Source: Chryseobacterium gleum (GTDB lineage Bacteria; Bacteroidota; Bacteroidia; UBA10329). Taken from it: 10,161 bases of DNA. The notes beneath the pieces are model-generated. The model searched no databases, was not told the DNA's origin, and saw only the letters and a list, made by a program, of their open reading frames with translations. The DNA is taken from contig CAMCFW010000043.1 in assembly GCA_945874195.1 (NCBI GenBank), positions 1 through 10,161 on the forward strand, written 5' to 3'. Shown one piece after another: positions 1-6,609 of this stretch (its first letter is position 1; the number at the start of each line of letters is the position of its first letter). The position numbers and the translations under genes were made by a program.

Positions 1-632
1 ACCGTAACCGACCTTATGAAATTGAAGTTCCCCATTCCAGCGTATCTTTCGTGATGCTCAACTTGGACTTGTGTAATGTTGGTGGTGACGCGAAGAATGA
101 GGCCTTGAACGTATGGATAGGGTCCTGAATATTTAACTATCTCCTCTACGACCTAGTATCGGATGGCCTCAAAAGGTGACAAATAGATATGGGCCGGCTT
201 ATCGATCAATATTTCTGCCAGCCTTCCATTGAGCCAACTTCCAGCATTTTTCCACCATTTCTGCCTCTTCCTTGTAAAATTCGCATAACACACATCAAAT
301 CCAACCCTACACTGTTCTACCAACAACAGTATGTCGTGCGGGGAGTGTTGAAGGTCGTCATCCATGATTACCACGTATTCTCCTGAACAATGGTTGAGCC
401 CCGCCATCAACGCATTGTCCTGACCACTGTTCTTGCGAAGATTAATCCCAATGACACGCTCGTCTTTTGACACCAATCGAGAGATAACCTCCCACGATTT
501 GTCCGGGCTGCAATCGTTCACAAGAATCAGTTCGTAGGCAATGCCCTCCAAGGCTTCTGCTACCTGTCTGTTCAGCTCCAACAGGATCTCTCCACTATTA
601 TAAACGGGGACTACTATGCTAATTGTAACCAC
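1..632 (-). pseudogene. GT2 glycosyltransferase (ArnC/DPM-like), interrupted by an in-frame TAG, partial at left edge
   Basis: This is a family 2 glycosyltransferase of the dolichyl/undecaprenyl-phosphate sugar transferase type, which moves a sugar from a nucleotide donor to a polyprenyl phosphate at the inner membrane face. The first 159 residues show the GT-A start ISIVVPVYNSG (4-14), LILVNDCSPDKSW (35-47), the DXD-type metal/nucleotide motif MDDDLQHSP (90-98) and YLSPFEAIRY (150-159). A TAG stop at 153-155 follows. Reading on in the same frame gives EEIVKYSGPYPYV, then GLILRVTTN and VEHHERYAGMGN, which is the normal family continuation, open to the window edge. The gene is therefore a full-type GT2 with one nonsense codon, not a naturally short protein; family members are about 310-330 aa. 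The start is GTG at 630-632, because TGA lies three codons upstream. It overlaps the end of the upstream methyltransferase gene by 14 bp, suggesting translational coupling. The truncated product would lack the acceptor-side half and the C-terminal membrane helices. A sequencing error is an alternative explanation. Confidence 0.85.
153..155 (-). other. In-frame amber codon inside a GT2 gene
   Basis: The plus-strand bases are CTA, read as TAG on the minus strand, between Y159 and a VVEEIVKY segment. In homologues this position lies in a conserved run of the form FKAI(R/N)R-x-VVxEI, where x is usually Glu or an aromatic residue. TAG is one base away from GAG (Glu) or TAC (Tyr). There is no shift of frame on either side of it. 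Confidence 0.85.
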
Positions 633-1224
633 GGGTGATCATGATAAGGATATCTCTATTCTCTTTGATGATTTCATAGGTGAAGCCCAATTCCTTCTGT
701 TGTGCGTTCAACATGTCCAGAACGGTCTTTCTTGTATATCGGAACTGTTCCTCCCCTTTTCCCGCATCGGTCATTTTCTTTGATAGATAACTGAGTAATC
801 GGTTACTGTTTGTCAAATTCTTGATCGGTTCAGAAAGGATAATCTTAGGCGCGGTGTTTATCATAGCGCCAAGTAGTTTTCCAATGTCTTTTTCAAAGTG
901 ATACAGTGATCCGATCATTACACAAACATCAGCATCCTTTAAAAAAGGCCCTTTGAGAATGTCGCAGTGATATGCATCATAACCCTTGCTGACTGCATTC
1001 TGAACGAAATAGGCACTAATATCATACCCCGTCCAGGACACCCCCTTCTGTTTACAATATTCAGCAAAGTACGTGTCTCCGAAACAGAGTTCAACTACTG
1101 ACCGGTCGGAATTGCCCAAAAGGTCAATCACGTCCTTAAACCTGTTCTTATATCCTCCTAGATACAGCAGATTCATCACTAAGCGATAGAGGGCAATATT
1201 TCGATAGATGATGCTATTCTGCAT
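619..1224 (-). CDS. Class I SAM-dependent methyltransferase, small (201 aa)
   Basis: This is probably a soluble S-adenosylmethionine-dependent methyltransferase; its substrate cannot be read from the sequence. A Rossmann-type core is visible: motif I VVELCFGDTYFAEYC (43-57), where the usual DxGxGxG is degenerate (ELCFGDT); an acidic strand end in WTGYDIS (64-70); a CDIL segment (87-90) where adenine contacts usually lie; DADVCVMIGSLYHF (97-110); and APKIILSEPI (125-134). It starts at ATG 1222-1224 and ends TAG at 619-621. The GT2 gene downstream starts inside its last codons (14 bp overlap), so the two are probably translated together and act on the same glycan or lipid-linked intermediate. 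WecE lies 109 bp upstream on the same strand. The loop after motif I lacks the canonical glycines, so weak SAM binding or a non-methyltransferase role is possible. The family assignment is good; the function is inferred from context. Confidence 0.75.
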   Translation of the reverse strand: MQNSIIYRNIALYRLVMNLLYLGGYKNRFKDVIDLLGNSDRSVVELCFGDTYFAEYCKQKGVSWTGYDISAYFVQNAVSKGYDAYHCDILKGPFLKDADVCVMIGSLYHFEKDIGKLLGAMINTAPKIILSEPIKNLTNSNRLLSYLSKKMTDAGKGEEQFRYTRKTVLDMLNAQQKELGFTYEIIKENRDILIMITRGYN

Positions 1225-1333
1225 GGATAGATGGTTTTTCTCTCAAGGACATTAAATGATAACTTATGCGAACAACATCTTCAACCACAACCCTAATTTA
1301 TACCCATGTCTCAACATTAAAACATCCTGCAAT

Positions 1334-2476
1334 CTACGAATAGAACGCCTGTATTCTGTCTATCACCTTGCTCACGTCATTTGACCCGAGGCCAAGATGA
1401 ATAGGCAGCCTGACCAAACAAGAACTATAAAAATCTGACCACTGCAACAATCGCCCATCATGTCTGGCCTCAAAGTAGGAAGATGCATGGAGTGACTGAT
1501 AATGAAACACGGCATGAATATTATCGGCCTTTAGGTACTCAATCAAGCTTGTGCGTTCTTGCTCAGATGTACAGACAAGATAAAACATATGCGCGTTATT
1601 GCTCGCGTATTTGGGGATGAAGGGGGGCCCTATCATCCTTTTTTCAAACAAGTTTTTTAGTCCGTCATAATATCTAACCCATATTTCAAGTCGTCTTTCC
1701 TGAATCCCCTCACTGTTTTCAAGTTGTGCAAATAAAAATGCTGCGCTCAGTTCTGATGGAAGAAATGACGAGCCAATATCCACCCAGCCATACTTATCCA
1801 CCTCCCCACGCCAAAAAGCGGTGCGGTTAGTTCCTTTTTCCCAAATAATCTCCGCCCTTTTTTCAAACTCTACTTTGTTAACAAGCAGTGCCCCACCTTC
1901 ACCGCACTGTAAGTTTTTTGTTTCGTGAAATGATAACGCTCCAAGTTGGCCAATCGACCCAAGCGCTTGACTCCTACCGTCCGACCATCTGAAACTGGAA
2001 CAAATGGCCTGAGCAGCATCCTCCACCAAAAAAAGATTGTGCTTATCAGCTATGGTTTTTAGCTTTTCCATGTCGCAGGCCACTCCTGCATAATGTACTG
2101 CTACGATTGCCCTGGTTCTTTCCGAAATCAATTCCTCCACTTTGTCCTCATCCATCCCCGGATGATCTGCTCTACTATCCACAAAAACAATTTTCGCGCC
2201 CCGAAGAATGAATGCGTTTGCCGTAGAAACAAACGTGAATGAAGGCATGATTACCTCATCTCCGGACTCAATGTGCATGAGAATGGCACACATTTCAAGT
2301 GCATCCGTACATGATGTGGTCAGCAGCGCCTTGGGTGTTTCAGTAATTCTTTCCAGAAGGGTCTGGCATTTTTTAGTGAACATGCCATTACCAGAAATTT
2401 TACCTGTTATAACCGCGTCTTGAATGTAGCTTGTTTCCTTGCCAGTAAGGTTTGGTTGGTTAAAGGAAATTCCCAT
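1334..2476 (-). CDS. wecE: dTDP-4-amino-4,6-dideoxygalactose transaminase WecE (RffA)
   Basis: This is a PLP-dependent sugar aminotransferase of the DegT/DnrJ/EryC1 family. It converts dTDP-4-keto-6-deoxy-D-glucose and glutamate to dTDP-4-amino-4,6-dideoxy-D-galactose (dTDP-Fuc4N), a precursor of enterobacterial common antigen and O-antigens. The whole chain matches the E. coli WecE pattern from memory: TGKISGNGMFTKKCQ (24-38), LLTTSCTDALEM (51-62), GDEVIMPSFTFVSTANAF (72-89), VAVHYAGVACDM (125-136), VEDAAQ (151-156, Asp153 for the PLP nitrogen), FHETKN with the Schiff-base Lys187, REK-like WEKGTNR (212-218) and NAHMFYLV (294-301). Its 380 aa length is normal (E. coli has 376). The start is ATG at 2474-2476 (MGISFNQP, like MIPFNAP). 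It is followed after 109 bp by a methyltransferase and a GT2. Its likely partner, a WecD-like acetyltransferase, lies about 3.4 kb upstream in another transcription unit. I see no damage. A related 4-aminotransferase with slightly different stereochemistry is the main alternative. Confidence 0.93.
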   Translation of the reverse strand: MGISFNQPNLTGKETSYIQDAVITGKISGNGMFTKKCQTLLERITETPKALLTTSCTDALEMCAILMHIESGDEVIMPSFTFVSTANAFILRGAKIVFVDSRADHPGMDEDKVEELISERTRAIVAVHYAGVACDMEKLKTIADKHNLFLVEDAAQAICSSFRWSDGRSQALGSIGQLGALSFHETKNLQCGEGGALLVNKVEFEKRAEIIWEKGTNRTAFWRGEVDKYGWVDIGSSFLPSELSAAFLFAQLENSEGIQERRLEIWVRYYDGLKNLFEKRMIGPPFIPKYASNNAHMFYLVCTSEQERTSLIEYLKADNIHAVFHYQSLHASSYFEARHDGRLLQWSDFYSSCLVRLPIHLGLGSNDVSKVIDRIQAFYS

Positions 2477-2591
2477 CGGTTTCCATTTTCATTTGGTTAA
2501 TTTTTTTCAGAAACGACCCTTTGCGTTCAATCATGAACCACCTTAAAAATCATAATTGTGAATGACGAGGTTCGATAGGGTCGCGCAAAAC

Positions 2592-2623
2592 CAAAATATA
2601 GTTATGTCGTCTTCCGAATCCAA
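2592..2623 (-). promoter_or_regulatory. Possible Bacteroidota-type promoter for wecE
   Basis: On the minus strand TTG (2621-2623) is followed after 20 nt by TATATTTTG (2592-2600). This resembles the Bacteroidota sigma-70 pattern TTG-N~19-TAnnTTTG, with one extra base in the -7 box. It would give a leader of roughly 110 nt before the wecE ATG. Pattern evidence only. Confidence 0.25.
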
Positions 2624-3128
2624 TGTCTACATATAACCCTATCAAAGCTTTCAGAAAATTCAGTCTCATGGTTGGTTGTTCCTAGCGTCCACCTCACGAC
2701 TACCACGGGCAATCCATCCTCCAAAATTAAGCGGTTCCTCCGATGAGCAACAGGACGCCTTAAAAAAGACCTTGACTTCAAAATAGAATGCCGACAAACA
2801 CGGTCATCCCCTCTAACCCGCTTCAATATCTACTCACACGGTTTTTCATGGGGCTTGGCTTGCATTCAATGTGTCGCGAAGAGCGGTTACTGCATTAAGC
2901 TCTCTACTACGATCGCTGCAAGATGGAACCACTCCCATATCAACGCAAATTTGCGATATTGAAATCAATGGTCATCGAAAGTGGATTTCTTCGAACCCTT
3001 AGCAACGTTACCCAAACTTACAGGCCGATATGAAAACGACTCTTTGCGTAATGCTCACAAAGCTGCTGAAAAACACCAAAAACTGCATTGTGACTCTAAA
3101 GATGGTGGGCTCTGAATCCTCGTTTAGT

Positions 3129-3136
3129 TACTTTTG
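3129..3136 (+). promoter_or_regulatory. Possible -7 box (TACTTTTG) for the rightward methyltransferase gene
   Basis: The site matches TAnnTTTG exactly and lies 65 bp before the ATG at 3202. No TTG stands at the expected distance upstream, so the promoter is only half supported. Confidence 0.2.
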
Positions 3137-3201
3137 CAAGCGAGATTTACGCATGCGTATGGAAACAACCATATACACCCATCCACACCGAAATTGACAA
3201 A

Positions 3202-4035
3202 ATGAATTTACGTTCATTGACTGACTCTTTGATTGAAAGAAACGGAATCTGGTACTCACCTGAGCGTGCTTCCGTTTCTTACCCTGAAGACATGTGTAAT
3301 TTATACTTTCAGCTTGAGGATAGTAGCTTTTGGTTCAAACATAGGAACATCTGTATTACGTCTTTGCTTAAAAAATATGCGCCTCATGAAACTTTTTTCG
3401 ATGTGGGAGGCGGCAATGGGGCTGTTACCAAGGCTGTACAGTCTGCAGGACTGGACTGCGTACTGATGGAGCCCGGTACTGGCGAGGTCCTGAATGCCAA
3501 AACCCGGGGCATCAATAATATTATCTGTTCAACTTTTCAGAACTCTGGAATCCCATCTGGCACGATACGTTCTGCCGGTTTATTTGACGTAATTGAACAC
3601 GTTCCCGATGACCGGCTTTTTCTTAGGGAACTGCATGGGTTATTGGCTGACGGTGGAATTCTACTCGTCACCGTGCCGACCTATAGTTGGCTTTGGTCCG
3701 GTGAAGATGAGCAAGGGGGACATTATAGAAGATATACCCTTTCGTCTTTGCGGTCTACAGTCGAGTCTGTCGGCCTCGAAATCCTGTTTCAGTCTTACCT
3801 GTTCTCGTTTCTTCCTCTGCCAATATTCCTTCTAAGGGCGCTCCCAGACTACTTGGGCAGAGCCCGTGATTACAATGACTTGAGTGGTATACAGAAGGAA
3901 CATCCGTCCAATCAAAACTCGCTCCTGTTAAATTCCATATTGAGTTGGGAACAGAAACGAATCTCAGCCGGTAAATCTGTGCCATTTGGAAGCAGTTGCA
4001 TCATGGTCTTAAGAAAAAAAAATCATACTCGCTAA
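3202..4035 (+). CDS. Class I SAM-dependent methyltransferase (Methyltransf_11/23-like, 277 aa)
   Basis: This is a SAM-dependent methyltransferase of the type often found in polysaccharide and polyprenyl-sugar loci. The core is clear: motif I FFDVGGGNGAVTKA (65-78), the acidic ribose-binding end of strand 2 at CVLMEPG (86-92, Glu90), LFDVIEHVPDD (127-137, the DVIEH motif), GLLADGGILLVTVPTY (146-161), then HYRRYTLSSLRSTVESVGLEI (174-194). A hydrophobic stretch at 199-215 suggests membrane contact or a lipid-linked substrate. Before the fold lies an N-terminal FWFKHRN segment (43-49), common in this subgroup. It starts at ATG 3202-3204 and ends TAA at 4033-4035. It is the only gene of the left cluster on the plus strand, isolated by 725 bp upstream and facing the DUF6056-like gene tail to tail. 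The substrate is unknown; sugar, lipid carrier or quinone-like acceptors are all possible. Confidence 0.85.
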   Translation: MNLRSLTDSLIERNGIWYSPERASVSYPEDMCNLYFQLEDSSFWFKHRNICITSLLKKYAPHETFFDVGGGNGAVTKAVQSAGLDCVLMEPGTGEVLNAKTRGINNIICSTFQNSGIPSGTIRSAGLFDVIEHVPDDRLFLRELHGLLADGGILLVTVPTYSWLWSGEDEQGGHYRRYTLSSLRSTVESVGLEILFQSYLFSFLPLPIFLLRALPDYLGRARDYNDLSGIQKEHPSNQNSLLLNSILSWEQKRISAGKSVPFGSSCIMVLRKKNHTR

Positions 4036-4121
4036 AATCTCGAATCTGTTTTCATCCATTTAGACTCAAAACAAAGTAGTCTCTTTTCGAATTCTTTAGC
4101 CCATTCGCCCGCGTGATTTGG

Positions 4122-4147
4122 CAAATGTGGGGTAACCACGTCATTTG
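4122..4147. terminator. Inverted repeat between convergent genes, possible bidirectional terminator
   Basis: CAAATGTGG (4122-4130), a GGTAA loop (4131-4135) and CCA-CGT-CATTTG (4136-4147) can form a stem with a three-base bulge. It lies in the 127-bp gap between two converging stop codons. No run of T follows on either strand, so an intrinsic terminator is only suggested by position and symmetry. Confidence 0.25.
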
Positions 4148-4162
4148 GCTATCGGTCGCCAC

Positions 4163-5530
4163 TTAGTGCTTTTTAACTTCCTTCTTTTCCCGTGCAATTT
4201 TAAAGTCTAAGTGGTATGCCTTGCAAAAGTCAGCATTGATCCAATAACTCGGTTCTTCTCCGAACGGGAAGTAACATGGGACACCTGGGTCTGGCATAAT
4301 ATTCAGTATTAGCGTGTCGGTTTCGCCTCCTTTATAGGCAAATATCCTTTCCCATTGCCGATCATACGCTGCACTAAAGGTCTCGGCCTTTTTCAGGTTC
4401 TCTGGTAGCTTTCGGTAAAGATTAGCGGTCAATATTAGAAACGCGAAAAGACTAAGAATCAGATTGATTCTTGGCGCAAAGTTGGTCCTGTAATAAAGAA
4501 AATGTGCGTAGAATATGCATAGGGCCAAGAAAAGAAAAGAGTGCATTGACAGAACTCTGGTCCAAGCCGCGTAACCAGTTGCAAGAACGAACAGGCCAGC
4601 ATGTGCCAGAACGAACAACAGGTAAAGCAGGCCAGGAATAATAACCCATCGTTTGTTCATTGAATAGGGGGTCTTCGGTAATAGTGGAATCATTACCAAC
4701 AAGCCCATCGCAACTCGGTCCAGCTTCGCAAAATTGAAAGAGACAAACACATTTTTAAGCTCCCTGAAAAACTGCCCCATTAAAAAACTTGAAGAAAAGT
4801 GCACCTGAGGCAATCTTGCACTGTTGCCAGGCGCAAAAACATAAATAAGAAGCAGGCAAAGTAGTACAAGGGATAGACTAAGGTTGCGTTTCGCCCTCGC
4901 TCGATTAATTGTGTAATCATATGCGAAATACAGGAGCACGGCCGCAAAAAACAATACTGCGTATGTGGCCCTGCTCTGCATTAGAAATGCCAAGGGAAGG
5001 AGTGCCGCGTACACCTGATCACGTAAAATAAATGTGGCTGAAAGCAACACGAAAATGATTGGGAGAACATAGGCCATTGATCCGATTGCCCAATGCCAAA
5101 TCTCTGACTGATTACTTGAAATGAGATAAAGACATGTAATGAAGACAGACGCGACAGTAATTTTAGATGCAACATCAAAGAGCAGTCCTAATTGACTGAA
5201 AAGGGTGTGAAAAAACCAATAAATCGCCAACCAAAGTCCACACTTCAATGTGAAAAAAAATAGTATGGGGGGAAATCCATGTGCAAGGGCATGCATTCCT
5301 ACACCTTGTAACAGAAAGCTTAAAAAATTTCCCTCGCGGGTTAAATAGAATCTCCATGCATAGCCGATGCCAAGTATTCCGTTCTTAGCATAGCTCATAC
5401 AGGCATATTCGTCCGCGTTTAAACGATAATGCTGATCGAGAAGCAGGTGGTAAACGAAAAAAGAGGCGGTGGAAAGAACAGACAGAACAACAAGGGCACT
5501 TTTATTGATTTTTTTTTGTTTGATGTTCAT
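4163..5530 (-). CDS. Multi-pass membrane protein, DUF6056-like / GT-C-like (455 aa)
   Basis: This is an integral membrane protein with about ten or more hydrophobic segments (roughly 11-30, 65-80, 85-112, 122-138, 147-168, 173-205, 216-233, 274-285, 295-318, 327-347, 354-371), then a soluble C-terminal tail of some 80 residues. After the first helix comes NADEYACMSYAKNGILG (38-54), an acidic loop placed like the catalytic acidic loop of GT-C glycosyltransferases. NQSEIWHWAIGSMAYVLP (140-157) and the APGNSARLP loop (233-241) resemble DUF6056 proteins, which occur in polysaccharide clusters. A plausible role is a polyprenyl-phosphate-sugar-dependent transferase, or another glycan assembly step in the membrane, but neither reaction nor substrate is established. 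The start is ATG at 5528-5530, followed by a Lys-rich cytoplasmic end and helix 1. It lies 389 bp downstream of the WecD-like gene on the same strand, so it may have its own promoter. Family naming is from memory of motifs and is uncertain. Confidence 0.6.
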   Translation of the reverse strand: MNIKQKKINKSALVVLSVLSTASFFVYHLLLDQHYRLNADEYACMSYAKNGILGIGYAWRFYLTREGNFLSFLLQGVGMHALAHGFPPILFFFTLKCGLWLAIYWFFHTLFSQLGLLFDVASKITVASVFITCLYLISSNQSEIWHWAIGSMAYVLPIIFVLLSATFILRDQVYAALLPLAFLMQSRATYAVLFFAAVLLYFAYDYTINRARAKRNLSLSLVLLCLLLIYVFAPGNSARLPQVHFSSSFLMGQFFRELKNVFVSFNFAKLDRVAMGLLVMIPLLPKTPYSMNKRWVIIPGLLYLLFVLAHAGLFVLATGYAAWTRVLSMHSFLFLALCIFYAHFLYYRTNFAPRINLILSLFAFLILTANLYRKLPENLKKAETFSAAYDRQWERIFAYKGGETDTLILNIMPDPGVPCYFPFGEEPSYWINADFCKAYHLDFKIAREKKEVKKH

Positions 5531-5972
5531 TGGTGTTGTAAATCCTGTGACCTTATTTTGCCGTCAAGCTTTATTATTTGCGATCAAACAGTTTGTATTG
5601 GCTTGTCTGTTTTGCTTTCATCTATTCCTGAGGATTGGCCCCGTTAATCACGAAAACCGAGGCAGGTCGCTACAAATGAACACATTAGTGGTAGAAACGA
5701 AGCTGCAGGTGTTTGATTATTTTGTCTCTTGTTTGATTGTTGGCCATTTAGGAGGCCATTTCGAATGGTTCAGTACCGAATTGGCAGGCTTGGTTTTGCC
5801 ATCCTCTGTTTGGATACTCTGGCCAGTCCACATAATTCTTTCTGAACGTACTGAACAAATCTTTTCAAGTGGTAATACCTTGAAAGATGTTATCAGTCCC
5901 CTTGCCCGTAAGGTGCTGTTTATTGAATCTCGTATGATTCATTCCAATAGTTGTAAACGTATGTTTCGCTGA
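5523..5972 (+). CDS. Unassigned open frame across the 5531-5919 gap, possible small membrane protein
   Basis: The gap between the WecD-like gene and the DUF6056-like gene holds no recognised gene on the minus strand. On the plus strand one frame is open across all of it. With ATG at 5523 it gives 149 residues and stops with TGA at 5970-5972. The product would have hydrophobic stretches near 8-36 and again around LAGLVLPSSVWILWPVHIIL, and a polar, basic C-terminus ending KRMFR. It is rich in F, L, C and W, has no family signature I know, and overlaps the opposed start of one neighbour (8 bp) and the opposed end of the other (53 bp). No promoter box or ribosome binding site stands out. It may be a chance frame over a leader region. 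Confidence 0.2.
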   Translation: MFIGVVNPVTLFCRQALLFAIKQFVLACLFCFHLFLRIGPVNHENRGRSLQMNTLVVETKLQVFDYFVSCLIVGHLGGHFEWFSTELAGLVLPSSVWILWPVHIILSERTEQIFSSGNTLKDVISPLARKVLFIESRMIHSNSCKRMFR

Positions 5973-6609
5973 TCATCTCAAATCCAAATCTAGTATAGAC
6001 TTCCCTCGCCAAATTGTTCTTTCCTTGTGTAGAAACCGTCAGTTGAGCATCTCCTCGCTCAAAGCTGATTGTGTCTACCGCTTGAAGTAATTGTTTTCCA
6101 ATGCCTTTTCCTCGTTGAGTATCTAAGACTGCAAAGAGGCCGATGGAAGAGCTGTCCTCCCCATTGTTTCGTAATGTAATCAATCCGACTGGCTGGCCTT
6201 CTTCGATACACGTTAACGCCTCATAGGCTATTTCTTGTCTGACACTACGTTCCACCCACTTGCTGTAAAGCTTGTTGAATTCTCCATTGATAAAATTGCC
6301 ATCGAGTGCAAATCTTGACCAGACACCGCTCTGTAGGCCAATTAGACTGAGCTGTTCCAACTGGTCGATTCGTGCTTCCGATATTATTGAGTTTGTTCCG
6401 TGATGCATGGGTTTCTTGCCATAAACCTGTTTGCTGTCCCCACATGTTAACTCTGGTGACCGAATAGGGGTTGGCGATGTTATATAAACCAGCCGAAATG
6501 GATCGGTCAGGTCTTTCAAGGAACTTTCATCAAATTGTCCTCCTGAGTTTAACAGTCCAACCTTATATCCGAAGAAATCCGAATCCCAATCAAGCTTCGT
6601 TATGAACAT
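5920..6609 (-). CDS. wecD: GNAT acetyltransferase, WecD-like (dTDP-Fuc4N N-acetyltransferase)
   Basis: This GNAT-fold enzyme probably uses acetyl-CoA to N-acetylate dTDP-4-amino-4,6-dideoxygalactose, giving dTDP-Fuc4NAc. The N-terminal LDWDSDFFGYKVG (6-18) and central VWSRFALDGNF (96-106) with FNKLYSKWVERSVR (111-124) match the two-part WecD architecture. The C-terminal GNAT half shows GLITLRN (142-148), IGLFAVLDTQRGKGIGKQLL (156-175) with the CoA pyrophosphate loop QRGKGIG (165-171), and NNLAREVYTRFGF (198-210) with Tyr205 placed like the catalytic Tyr of WecD. Its length of 229 aa is close to the 224 aa of E. coli WecD. The ATG at 6607-6609 overlaps the stop of the upstream GT2 by one base (TAATG), so translation is coupled. 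A wecE gene in the same window supports the substrate call, although the two are not adjacent as in enterobacteria. Acetylation of a different amino sugar cannot be excluded. Confidence 0.75.
   Translation of the reverse strand: MFITKLDWDSDFFGYKVGLLNSGGQFDESSLKDLTDPFRLVYITSPTPIRSPELTCGDSKQVYGKKPMHHGTNSIISEARIDQLEQLSLIGLQSGVWSRFALDGNFINGEFNKLYSKWVERSVRQEIAYEALTCIEEGQPVGLITLRNNGEDSSSIGLFAVLDTQRGKGIGKQLLQAVDTISFERGDAQLTVSTQGKNNLAREVYTRFGFEMISETYVYNYWNESYEIQ

Larger units (their letters stand above)
2477..3201. other. Long intergenic region (725 bp) between divergent wecE and methyltransferase genes
   Basis: No recognisable gene was found in any frame. Short open frames exist (minus 2602-2826; plus 3030-3197), but neither encodes anything familiar. 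The stretch must hold the divergent promoters for wecE (leftward) and the methyltransferase gene (rightward). It contains an imperfect 16-bp direct repeat, AAACGACYCTTTGCGT, at 2511-2526 and 3034-3049, and an imperfect 11-bp inverted repeat (TTCGATAGGGT at 2571-2581; ACCCTATCAAA at 2636-2646). Its length and lack of coding sense fit a decayed gene or a rearrangement scar, but no remnant could be named. Confidence 0.6.

Noticed and set aside
1225..1333. 109-bp gap between wecE and the downstream methyltransferase gene
   Set aside because: Checked for promoter boxes, small genes and hairpins; nothing convincing. Probably an ordinary intercistronic spacer.
2571..2646. Inverted repeat TTCGATAGGGT / ACCCTATCAAA
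   Set aside because: It has one mismatch and a 54-base loop, is not next to a gene end, and the space between the arms contains the possible wecE promoter. It is too weak to call an operator or element end.
2602..2826. 74-codon open frame on the minus strand in the wecE upstream region
   Set aside because: It starts at TTG, is rich in Arg and shows no domain or family pattern. The other frames of the same stretch are equally uninformative. I see no transposase or glycosyltransferase remnant in it.
3030..3197. 55-codon plus-strand frame ending just before the methyltransferase ATG
   Set aside because: The position is suggestive of a leader peptide or small upstream gene, but the sequence has no attenuator-like residue run, no paired hairpins and no familiar motif. 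It also contains one copy of the 16-bp repeat, which better fits non-coding DNA.
4062..4084. Short AGACT/AGTCT hairpin followed by CTCTTTTC after the rightward methyltransferase gene
   Set aside because: The stem is only 5 bp with an 11-base loop and the T run is short, so it is too weak to call a terminator.
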